Of a stretch of 5,802 nucleotides of DNA, positions 1-5,802 are shown piece by piece. Origin of the DNA: JAHEAO01 sp037968535 (lineage in GTDB: Bacteria > Pseudomonadota > Alphaproteobacteria > Rhodobacterales > Rhodobacteraceae); contig JBBKVT010000066.1 in assembly GCA_037968535.1 (NCBI GenBank), positions 1-5,802 of the forward strand, read 5' to 3'. The notes under the pieces are model-generated. The model ran no database searches and was not told the DNA's origin. It worked only from the letters and a program-made list of their open reading frames with translations. How positions within the stretch are numbered: the stretch's first letter is position 1; every line of letters starts with the position of its first letter. The position numbers and the translations under genes are program-made.

Positions 1-219
1 CGCCATGTCCTTGCCATCAATGGCGATGGCCCCGCTGGTCGGCGGCTCGAACCCCGCGATCATCCGCAACAGCGTAGTCTTGCCACAGCCCGACGGCCCC
101 AGCAGCGAAAAGAATTCGCCCTCGCGGATATCGGCGGTGATGCCGTGCAGCGCAGTAAAGCTGCCGAAATTCTTGCCGACTTCCCTGATCTCGATCATCG
201 GCGGCGTGTCGTCGTTCAT
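1..219 (-). CDS. ABC transporter ATP-binding protein, PotA-like (partial, N-terminal 73 residues)
   Basis: This is the N-terminal end of the ATPase that would power the two permeases encoded just upstream; it acts on the cytoplasmic face of the inner membrane. The visible 73 codons read through an aromatic A-loop residue (F18), then the Walker A motif GPSGCGKT at residues 41-48, then TLLRMIAGFEPPTSG and an IDGKDM segment, all typical of the spermidine/putrescine/iron (PotA/FbpC) type of importer ATPase. The Q-loop, signature motif and Walker B lie beyond the left edge. The ATG at 219 is preceded by a purine-rich AGGAAAGGG (224-232), a good ribosome binding site. The gap to the preceding permease stop is 21 bases, so it is the fourth gene of the operon. 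The family is certain from Walker A and context. The substrate cannot be told from this part. Confidence 0.93.
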   Translation of the reverse strand, partial: MNDDTPPMIEIREVGKNFGSFTALHGITADIREGEFFSLLGPSGCGKTTLLRMIAGFEPPTSGAIAIDGKDMA

Positions 220-240
220 GTCACCCTTTCCTGTCACCCG

Positions 241-1056
241 TCACACCCCCGCCAGCGTCGTGTCGATGCCCTGCCGCGCGGCGCTGCGGCGGCGCAGGGC
301 TTCGGCAGCAATCAACAGCAGCACCGATACCACCAGCAGGATAGTTCCCAGCGCCATCACCGAAGGCAACTTTGCCGGAAAGCGTAGTTGGCTCCAGATA
401 TAGACCGGCAGGGTGACATCTGTGCCGGTGAGGAAAAAGGCGATGATGAATTCGTCGAGGCTGATCGTGAAGGTGATGAGCAGGCTGGAGATCACCCCCG
501 GCAACACCAGCGGCAGCGTCACCCGCCGGAACGTGCCCCAACGGGATTCACCCAGATCAAAGGACGCTTCCTCCAGCTCTCGGTCCAGCCCGCGATAGGC
601 CGAACTCAGGATGGCGATGGCGAAAGGGGTGCAGATCAATACGTGCCCCCCCACCACGGTCCAAAGCGACAGCGGCATTCCCAATTGATTCAGCATCACT
701 AACAGTGCCACCGCGATGATGATCTCGGGCAGCACCAGCGGCAGCATGATCAGCCCCACGATCCCGGTCTTTCCCGGAAAGGCGAACCTCGCCGAGGCAC
801 GCGCGGCAAAGGCCCCGAGTAGCGTGCTCAGAAACGCCGTACTCAGCCCCACCAGCATCGAATTGCCAAGCGCGGTGTGAAGTGTGTCGGTATACCATAG
901 CCCCATGAACCATTCGGTGGTGAACCCGCTCAGCGGAAAGGCGATGATGGTCGAGGTGTTGAAGGCGAACAGCGGCAGCAGGATCACCGGCGCGTAAAGA
1001 AAGATGATGTAGACCACGGCATAGATCGCCAACCACTTGCCCGAGAGCCATTTCAT
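241..1056 (-). CDS. ABC transporter permease, PotC-like
   Basis: Inner-membrane permease of 271 residues, the usual size for PotC-type subunits. It opens with a short basic stretch and a first membrane helix at about residues 8-32. A periplasmic loop (about 35-60) is followed by further hydrophobic segments near 62-85, 97-121, 131-152, 188-212 and 233-253, giving about six helices. The cytoplasmic EAA coupling loop is clear at residues 162-186 (EEASFDLGESRWGTFRRVTL, then PLVLPG); this is where the ATPase docks. The ATG at 1056 overlaps the stop of the upstream permease in an ATGA, indicating translational coupling and an obligate heterodimer with that subunit. PotC and PotI relatives carry polyamines, but close homologues in alphaproteobacteria serve other cationic or organic nitrogen substrates, so the substrate is left open. 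Confidence 0.93.
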   Translation of the reverse strand: MKWLSGKWLAIYAVVYIIFLYAPVILLPLFAFNTSTIIAFPLSGFTTEWFMGLWYTDTLHTALGNSMLVGLSTAFLSTLLGAFAARASARFAFPGKTGIVGLIMLPLVLPEIIIAVALLVMLNQLGMPLSLWTVVGGHVLICTPFAIAILSSAYRGLDRELEEASFDLGESRWGTFRRVTLPLVLPGVISSLLITFTISLDEFIIAFFLTGTDVTLPVYIWSQLRFPAKLPSVMALGTILLVVSVLLLIAAEALRRRSAARQGIDTTLAGV

Positions 1057-1919
1057 CGCACCCGTCCCCCCAGTTTCTTGCCGACAAGGAAGATGCCGAC
1101 ACTGATCAGGCCGATCACCACCATAGACGACACCGCAAGCGCGGCGCCCAGCGGCGCATTATTCGCCTTGCCGAACTGGATTTGGATCATGTTGGAAATC
1201 ATCAGCCCGTCCGTCCCGCCCACAAGGCGCGGCGTGATGAAATCACCCACCGTCGGGATAAGCACGATCAACGTTGCGGCGACGATGCCCGGCATTGCCA
1301 GCGGCAATGTGACGCGAAAGAACCGCCGCGTCGGGCTGTCGCCCAGATCGGTCGCGGCCTCCAGCAGGGATCGGTCGATCTTTTCCAGCGCCACGAAGAT
1401 CGGCAGGATTGCGAAAGGCGCCCAAGCATGGGCCAGCGTGATCACCACCGCATTGAGGTTATACAGGATGAAGGTCAGCGGCTCATCAATGAACCCCAGC
1501 CCCTGCAGCGCCGAGTTGAACACACCGTTATAGCCCAGGATCACCTTCCACAAAAATACCCGCAGAAGGTAGCTGGTCCAGAACGGCACCGTGATCAGGA
1601 ACAGCCACAGCGCCTTGCGCCGGGTGACATGAAACGACAGGTAATAGGCGATCGGAAATGCCAGCAGCACCGTCACCACCGTCACGATCACCGAAATCTT
1701 GAGCGACCGCCACATCAGCACCTGATAGATCGGCGTGCCCCAAGCCTCGCGGTAGTTGTTCAACGTCAGCGAGGTGTCGATGGTCAGGTAGTCCTGCGTC
1801 CAGAAGCTGAAGGTGATCACCATCAACAACGGCGCGGCCAGCATTACCAACACATAGATAAACGTCGGGCTAATGAGCCACAGGCCCTGCCCTGCCTCGC
1901 GATCAAACCGCAGCGCCAC
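1053..1919 (-). CDS. ABC transporter permease, PotB-like (GTG start preferred)
   Basis: Partner permease of the PotC-like subunit, 288 residues from the GTG at 1919. The first helix is at about residues 12-39 (SPTFIYVLVMLAAPLLMVIT). A periplasmic loop follows, then hydrophobic segments near 73-95, 103-128, 148-176, 210-226 and 257-280. The EAA loop is at residues 187-211 (EAATDLGDSPTRRFFRVTL, then PLAMPG), followed by a VGDFITPRLVGG segment common in PotB/PotH relatives. The frame is also open to an ATG at 1988, which would add 23 residues (MPRCLQRGAPPSDRN...) and overlap the Rieske gene by 38 bases. I prefer GTG 1919: it has AGGA at 1930-1933 ten bases upstream, leaves a normal 31-base gap after the Rieske stop, and gives an N-terminus (MALRFDREAGQGLWL) that fits the family, whereas the extra residues look like non-coding translation. 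Substrate unknown. Confidence 0.9.
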   Translation of the reverse strand: MALRFDREAGQGLWLISPTFIYVLVMLAAPLLMVITFSFWTQDYLTIDTSLTLNNYREAWGTPIYQVLMWRSLKISVIVTVVTVLLAFPIAYYLSFHVTRRKALWLFLITVPFWTSYLLRVFLWKVILGYNGVFNSALQGLGFIDEPLTFILYNLNAVVITLAHAWAPFAILPIFVALEKIDRSLLEAATDLGDSPTRRFFRVTLPLAMPGIVAATLIVLIPTVGDFITPRLVGGTDGLMISNMIQIQFGKANNAPLGAALAVSSMVVIGLISVGIFLVGKKLGGRVR

Positions 1920-1950
1920 TATCGGGCGGTCCTGCCAGGTTGCGTTACGA

Positions 1951-3165
1951 TCACTCGGCGGCGCCCCGCGCTGCAAGCATCTCGGCATTGCGCGCCGCCA
2001 CTTCGCCCCCGGGCGGTTCGTTTTCGGTCAGCACCGGAAACAACCCGCGCAGGATATCGTGATAGCTGCGCACGCAATTTTCCAGGTCCGACAGGATCAC
2101 CCCGTCATAGCCGCTGGAAAAAGCCGCCTCCCAGGTCCAGCGCACCAACTGCTCATCCTCGTCCGATGTCAGCCGGTCGATCCTGCTGCTAAGATAACGC
2201 GACGCGCGCATCCGCCGGTCTTCGGTTCCGTACCGATAGGTGGTGCCGCGCTGCATGGTCTTGCCGAACTCCACCGGAAATTCCTGATAGAACTTCACGC
2301 AGTCCGGATAGAGTCCCAGCACGCAATTTGGAAAGAGACCGATATAGAGCCAGGCGCGTTTGTGTTCGTCGTCCAGACGCTCGGGCGGCTCAAGGATCGC
2401 CCGATAGGCGCGCACGCTCCACAATCGGTTGCGCCCCTCGCGGAACGGCGAAAAGGACCGTGACGTCCCCTTGTGAAAATTTTCGTCGTAGTAGTTGGAG
2501 CCGAACAGGTCATCGAGGCCCGGATGGGCCATAGGCACATGATAGCCTTCGTTGTCCACATCGCGCACGCATTTCCAGTTCACCTCCGCCGGTTCGGCAT
2601 AAAACCCTTCGCCCGAAGGCATCAGCCCCTCAAGATCGTATTGCTCAATCTCGGCGTCAAAGCGCGACAGCACCTCGCTCATTTTTGGCTGCGGGCCGGG
2701 ACGGAACCGCACAAAGACCAGGCCGCGCCAGATGTCGGTTTCGATCGACTTCAAGCCAAAGGCCACGGGATCGAGCGGCGGCAGTTTGTCCGGCTGTGCG
2801 GCGCCGCGCAATGTGCCGTCAAGATTATAAACCCAGCCATGGAACGGGCAGACGATGGAATTGCGGCAATTGCCCTGCTCGGCGGCCACCACCCGCGATC
2901 CGCGGTGACGGCACAGGTTATGAAACCCGCGCACCTCGCCGTCAGTGCCGCGAATGACCAGAGCCCGTTCGCCGACGCAATCAAGCGTCATGAAATCGCC
3001 GGTCTCGGGCAGGTCGTTGACATGGCAGACCAACTGCCAATGCGACCGGAACAGCAAGTCCTTTTCCATCTCCAGCATTTCGGTGTTGAAATAGCTCCAG
3101 GCCGGCAAACCCTTGCGGTCATGATCGTTAGGCAGGTCTTGCGCCTGGGCGACAGTGGACAACAT
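1951..3165 (-). CDS. Rieske [2Fe-2S] ring-hydroxylating-type oxygenase, alpha (catalytic) subunit
   Basis: Cytoplasmic two-domain oxygenase of 404 residues, normal for the family. The N-terminal Rieske domain has cluster ligands C85-R-H87 and C106-PF-H109 followed by GW, the CxH...CxxH signature. The C-terminal domain carries the mononuclear iron site: H209 and H214 in EGYHVPMAH, with D360 (ILSDLEN) the likely carboxylate ligand. The residue that should relay electrons between neighbouring subunits is Glu206, not the commoner Asp, as in carnitine monooxygenase CntA. The first gene of an operon with a PotABC-like importer, it probably hydroxylates or N-demethylates the imported compound, a methylated or quaternary amine by inference; stachydrine demethylase and glycine betaine oxygenases are related types. 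An electron-donating reductase is needed but is not in the window. I chose ATG 3165 because GGGAG (3172-3176) lies six bases upstream; the frame runs to a TTG at 3204 with no ribosome binding site. Confidence 0.93.
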   Translation of the reverse strand: MLSTVAQAQDLPNDHDRKGLPAWSYFNTEMLEMEKDLLFRSHWQLVCHVNDLPETGDFMTLDCVGERALVIRGTDGEVRGFHNLCRHRGSRVVAAEQGNCRNSIVCPFHGWVYNLDGTLRGAAQPDKLPPLDPVAFGLKSIETDIWRGLVFVRFRPGPQPKMSEVLSRFDAEIEQYDLEGLMPSGEGFYAEPAEVNWKCVRDVDNEGYHVPMAHPGLDDLFGSNYYDENFHKGTSRSFSPFREGRNRLWSVRAYRAILEPPERLDDEHKRAWLYIGLFPNCVLGLYPDCVKFYQEFPVEFGKTMQRGTTYRYGTEDRRMRASRYLSSRIDRLTSDEDEQLVRWTWEAAFSSGYDGVILSDLENCVRSYHDILRGLFPVLTENEPPGGEVAARNAEMLAARGAAE

Positions 3166-3171
3166 GAGCAG

Positions 3172-3176
3172 CTCCC
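3172..3176 (-). promoter_or_regulatory. Ribosome binding site of the Rieske oxygenase gene
   Basis: On the minus strand GGGAG lies six bases before the ATG at 3165. It decides the start, because the alternative TTG at 3204 is preceded only by an A-rich run. Confidence 0.6.
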
Positions 3177-3210
3177 GGTTGATAGTTCCCACGCAGCTTA
3201 GCAATTTTTA

Positions 3211-3222
3211 TTGAGCGCTTAA
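3211..3222. promoter_or_regulatory. Near-palindrome with AGCGCT core, possible operator
   Basis: TTGAGCGCTTAA is symmetric except for one pair of positions and has a perfect AGCGCT core. It lies in an AT-rich stretch (3203-3234) 46 bases upstream of the Rieske start codon, where the operon promoter should be. A central CG in a short palindrome is typical of LacI-family operators, but no regulator gene is in the window, and I could not define a convincing -35/-10 pair. It could also be chance. Confidence 0.35.
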
Positions 3223-3284
3223 ATAAATATTTTGCATGGGGCCGCCTTCTGCGCCCCGCCCAAGTCTATACCCCTGAGGTCTCT

Positions 3285-3401
3285 CTACCAAATCTGCACC
3301 TGGCGAATGGCGTCAACGCGCGACATCCCCTGGCCGCAAAGCACTGCAACCTCACGTAACTTCGAGACAATCTCTTCGGGTTTGTGTCGCTTGATACCCA
3401 A
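3285..3401 (-). pseudogene. IS3-family transposase orfA fragment
   Basis: A 38-codon remnant reading GIKRHKPEEIVSKLR and then CGQGMSRVDAIRQVQ. This is the N-terminal helix-turn-helix start of OrfA proteins of IS3-family elements, whose usual pattern is KRxKPEEIVxKLR...GxSxxxAIRQ. Full OrfA proteins are about 85-100 residues, so more than half is gone. The frame begins at a TTG (3401) where an ATG is expected, and stops at 3285-3287 just after the truncation point. Not expected to be functional. Confidence 0.6.
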
Positions 3402-3454
3402 ATCTGATCTGACCTGCCGCCCAAAAACCGGACCAATTCAGTGGGGGAGGATCA
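3285..3454 (-). mobile_element. Truncated IS3-family insertion sequence remnant (terminal repeat plus start of orfA)
   Basis: On the minus strand a sequence starting TGATCCTCCCCCACTGAATT at 3454 looks like an IS3-family terminal inverted repeat. It is followed after about 50 bases by an orfA-like reading frame facing left. The element breaks off at about 3290: the frame ends abruptly in IRQVQIW and stop where the family continues with a TYYRW-type segment. The rest of orfA, orfB and the other terminal repeat are missing, so it is not mobile. The remnant lies between the minus-strand operon and the plus-strand membrane gene, close to where base composition changes. The family call rests on the characteristic protein start and the terminal sequence, both recognised by eye. 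Confidence 0.65.
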
Positions 3455-4002
3455 CGACGACCAACGGATCGAACGTATGTTTACCGCCTCCACCGTGTCG
3501 CTGGCGATCAACAGTTTCTTGTTTTCACTTGTCGCCAAAGAGCCTTTTCACGCTTGGGAGGAACCGACGCCCACTTCGCGATTTCGAAGACTTGAGCCCC
3601 ATTTGAATTTGAGAGCTCCGTGCAGGTTGCTGTTAATGACTTGGCCAAACAGGCAAATGCTTGCCTTCGCAAGCTGAACGATAACGTTCTCATCATGACC
3701 TATGGGGCCGCCTCAGAAACCGCGAAATCTTTGCGCTCCCACGAGTTCGGTTTCCTTGAAGTCGAGACCACACCGATCCGGGACTACGAAAAAGCCTCTC
3801 AAACGGGCCTGGATCGGAAGAGTACGCAGACCGGGCAGTCAAGTGGACCTACGCCGTCCCTGCCCGCCGAGGGCTCGAACTCCTCAGCTCGACCTCGCAA
3901 GCTTCCCGGCACCCTGAAATCGAACTTGTCGTCATCAAGCGCAAAACGGTTGGCAATGGGTCTTCTAGACTGCATGAAGTCTATGGAAGTCGTTATCCGT
4001 GA
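3455..4002 (+). pseudogene. Decayed coding sequence of unknown function, split over three frames
   Basis: Three abutting stretches look coding, each in a different frame. From 3455 to about 3590 one frame reads DDQRIERMFTASTVSLAINS and KEPFHAWEEPTP. From about 3596 to 3800 the next reads VNDLAKQANACLRKLNDNVL, then SHEFGFLEVETTPIRDY. From about 3800 to the TGA at 4000-4002 a third reads EEYADRAVKWTYAVPARRGL, then HPEIELVVIKRK. Joined, they would give about 180 residues, with codon use more like real coding than the serine/proline-rich alternative frame after 3800. I infer a gene cut off at its 5' end by the IS remnant and broken by at least two frameshifts. I do not recognise the family. Its stop would overlap the start of the membrane protein gene, as in an operon. 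It could instead be one short real gene plus noise. Confidence 0.35.
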
Positions 4003-5605
4003 AAGACTGGAAAAGACAATACAGCCTCCAACAAGCATTGAAATTGCGAAAGACCCCGGCACCGGCGCATCGACACGCTTTGGGCCATGGCTCGTCGCGA
4101 TCGCACTCTTTTCGGCTATCATGACAATCCTGATGCGATCGATGTACTTCTTCGATCAGAACGACTTTTTCTACGCCGCTTCTGCTGCTCAGAACGGTAC
4201 GCTTTACGAAGACCTACACTACGTCCAAGGACCACTTGGCTACTGGTTTTGGCGCGGCGTCTATCTGCTAGCGCCCGATGGGCATGCTTATCTAACAATG
4301 CGATCGGTGAGCGCTATGCTAGCGGTTTTGGCATTGCTGCCGCCGATGATCCTGCTCTGTGGAAGGCATCTCGCCCAGATGGCCTTCATTCTGGGCATAA
4401 CGTCGACCCACTACGTCTTTCGCTCAGGCTTGGAGATTGGCAACTATTCTCTATCGCTTCTTCTATTCTCCCTCGCCTTTTGCGCACTGTTCTCGGAGTA
4501 TCGTGCACGGTATCTTCTTGCGGGCATCGGTTTTGGGCTGGCCGCTTCGGTGAAACTGAGCTTTGCGATATTTCTCATACCCGCCGCGCTTTCAGTCTTT
4601 TTTCTGGCAGGGTCTTACTGGACCGTTGCCCAAGGTCTGGCCGCAGGCGCGGTGGGGTTTCTTATCGGAAGTGCGACAGTTTTCTATTATTATCTTCGAA
4701 ACGCTGACGCGTTCATGTTCCACAACATTGCGTTTCACGTCGAGATCACAAATGCGTATCGCGGTTTAACTCTCAGTGACTCTCTTCTCGACATTTTAGT
4801 CGATCTCCTAAAATTCTTTCAAGAATACCTGCTTGAGACAGCGATAGCGTTTCTATTGTTGCTGGCGTCCTTCCTTGCGCCGGAGGGTGAACAAAGACTC
4901 AGTTTGCCAAACCGACTCCGCAGCTTCCATCCCGCAGAGAGATCAAGGCAGGTCCAAGTGGTTGCCTTATTCTTTGTGGCCTCGCTGGTCGCTGCATGCA
5001 GTCCGCTGATAGTTTTCGATCAGTATCTTGTTGTGCCCGCTTTCATTCTACTCCTTGGTATTTGTCTCCTCATGGATCACCTCGCCAACGGTTTCAGATC
5101 CACTCTACTTTCTGTTTACGTCGCATGGTCCCTCGTACGACTGCCATTTCTCCTACTGCCGGCGGCTGTCAGCGCCCTTAACTTCCCGTCCACATGGACG
5201 CTCCATTCCGAGGCCACGCGCCAATTAAGCGCCTCCATTGCTGAGATGGGGCTGCCAGAGGGCTGCACGGACGAGATCTTCACGCTGTCCGGATCACTCG
5301 CGATCGACGCGAGAACTCCGCTCAGCAGATACACTGAAGCCGGGGTCTTCTGGGTTCTTGCGGCCGGTTATATCCCAGATCACTATAGGCAAGAGCAAAG
5401 CCACTCATTCGATCCCAAACTTACCGATCCAATGAGACATGTTCTAGAGAACGAGACCGCTTACGTTCTGGTAGGATTTTATCCTGACGTTCCGTTTGAG
5501 CGAGAAATCACTTTAAGAGGGGAAGAGTTCGGCTTTGAATCCGTTGCAACGATCGCATTCCTCGAGAGACCGCTCACACTTTTTGCAAGGCGATCCTGCC
5601 GATGA
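3956..5605 (+). CDS. Polytopic membrane protein, GT-C-type (PMT/ArnT-like) glycosyltransferase
   Basis: About 549 residues from ATG 3956. A basic/polar N-terminus precedes the first helix (about residues 44-61). A large outer loop follows with FDQNDFFYAASAAQNGTLYE and VQGPLGYWFW; acidic residues after helix 1 (D67, D70) and a GPL segment before helix 2 are typical of GT-C enzymes that move sugars from polyprenyl-phosphate donors to lipid or protein acceptors outside the membrane. Roughly ten more hydrophobic segments reach about residue 445, then a soluble tail of about 100 residues (STWTLHSEATRQL; TPLSRYTEAGVFWVL). Donor and acceptor are unknown. The frame is open back to 3596, so a GTG at 3620 would give 661 residues, but those first 112 look like a degraded gene read partly out of frame. 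ATGs at 3974 and 3983 are equally possible; none has a strong ribosome binding site. GC content is clearly lower than in the operon, suggesting transfer. Confidence 0.75.
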   Translation: MGLLDCMKSMEVVIRERLEKTIQPPTSIEIAKDPGTGASTRFGPWLVAIALFSAIMTILMRSMYFFDQNDFFYAASAAQNGTLYEDLHYVQGPLGYWFWRGVYLLAPDGHAYLTMRSVSAMLAVLALLPPMILLCGRHLAQMAFILGITSTHYVFRSGLEIGNYSLSLLLFSLAFCALFSEYRARYLLAGIGFGLAASVKLSFAIFLIPAALSVFFLAGSYWTVAQGLAAGAVGFLIGSATVFYYYLRNADAFMFHNIAFHVEITNAYRGLTLSDSLLDILVDLLKFFQEYLLETAIAFLLLLASFLAPEGEQRLSLPNRLRSFHPAERSRQVQVVALFFVASLVAACSPLIVFDQYLVVPAFILLLGICLLMDHLANGFRSTLLSVYVAWSLVRLPFLLLPAAVSALNFPSTWTLHSEATRQLSASIAEMGLPEGCTDEIFTLSGSLAIDARTPLSRYTEAGVFWVLAAGYIPDHYRQEQSHSFDPKLTDPMRHVLENETAYVLVGFYPDVPFEREITLRGEEFGFESVATIAFLERPLTLFARRSCR

Positions 5606-5802
5606 CAAACTAGCCTACGCTGACCTGCATCGCGGGGAAATCGGCGCGTCGCCGCCAGAATACACGAGGCTTCAAGCCCAAGACGAAGATCCGAAGAAGG
5701 GGCTTTGGCAGACTGTGACTGAGAGCGTCAGGTTTCAATAGCCGGCCGAATTGCGAGTCAGAGAACTGCCGGACCAACAGCATCCTTTGCCCGGTTGGCG
5801 AC
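5606..5802. other. Sequence with no supportable gene
   Basis: After the membrane protein stop, one plus frame stays open to a TAG at 5739-5741 (reads YADLHRGEIGASPPEYTRLQ) and one minus frame is open for about 60 codons. Neither has a convincing start or a recognisable family. A short perfect hairpin, CGGCG-CGT-CGCCG (5642-5654), has no T-tract, so it is not a clear terminator. Confidence 0.5.

Noticed and set aside
1182..2192. 336-codon plus-strand open frame antisense to the PotB-like permease and the end of the Rieske gene
   Set aside because: Its product is rich in Arg, His and Gln with no domain-like pattern. It is a by-product of GC-rich third positions in the real minus-strand genes, which have clear motifs.
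2473..3201. 242-codon plus-strand open frame antisense to the Rieske gene
   Set aside because: It lies fully inside the Rieske gene, whose cluster and iron ligands are unmistakable on the minus strand. No family features appear in the antisense product.
3166..3204. 13-residue N-terminal extension of the Rieske protein from a TTG
   Set aside because: No ribosome binding site lies before the TTG, whereas the ATG at 3165 has GGGAG at ideal spacing.
3232..3606. 124-codon plus-strand frame across the IS remnant
   Set aside because: Much of it is the complement of the orfA fragment. The product is Pro/Ser/Arg-rich and has no recognisable features.
4087..4707. 206-codon plus-strand frame inside the membrane protein gene
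   Set aside because: It is Arg/Ser/Cys-rich out-of-frame translation of a clear membrane protein.
5642..5654. Hairpin CGGCG-CGT-CGCCG as a terminator
   Set aside because: The stem is only five pairs and is followed by CCAGAA rather than a T-run.
5535..5741. 68-codon plus-strand frame overlapping the end of the membrane gene
   Set aside because: The first third overlaps the membrane gene in another frame, there is no ribosome binding site and no known family. The part after 5606 alone is too short to judge.

Overview
The window looks like chromosomal or plasmid DNA of an alphaproteobacterium, probably a Rhodobacterales/Roseobacter-type organism. This is inferred from the high-GC, GC-ending codon use of the left part and from the pairing of a Rieske oxygenase with a spermidine/putrescine-type ABC transporter. 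No rRNA, tRNA or other taxonomic marker is present, so the placement is soft.

Left part (1-3165, all minus strand): a compact operon read right to left. Its order is a Rieske-type [2Fe-2S]/non-haem iron oxygenase alpha subunit, a PotB-like permease, a PotC-like permease (ATGA overlap with the gene before it), and the start of a PotA-like ATPase that runs off the left edge. The logical reading is uptake of a small cationic or methylated nitrogen compound followed by oxidative attack, for example N-demethylation, in the cytoplasm. Neither a substrate-binding protein nor a reductase for the Rieske enzyme lies inside the window.

Middle (3166-about 4000): an AT-rich leader with a near-palindrome centred on AGCGCT, a plausible repressor operator upstream of the operon. 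Next comes a truncated IS3-family insertion sequence remnant: its terminal sequence ends at 3454 and a 38-codon orfA fragment faces left. To its right is a stretch of coding-like sequence split over several frames, which I read as a decayed plus-strand gene of unknown function.

Right part (about 3956-5605, plus strand): a polytopic membrane protein resembling GT-C fold (PMT/ArnT-like) glycosyltransferases. It is visibly less GC-rich than the operon (one 60-base sample at 4681 has 40% GC, one at 1321 has 72%), so this side may be acquired DNA. The IS remnant sits close to the change in composition. The last 197 bases hold no gene I can support.
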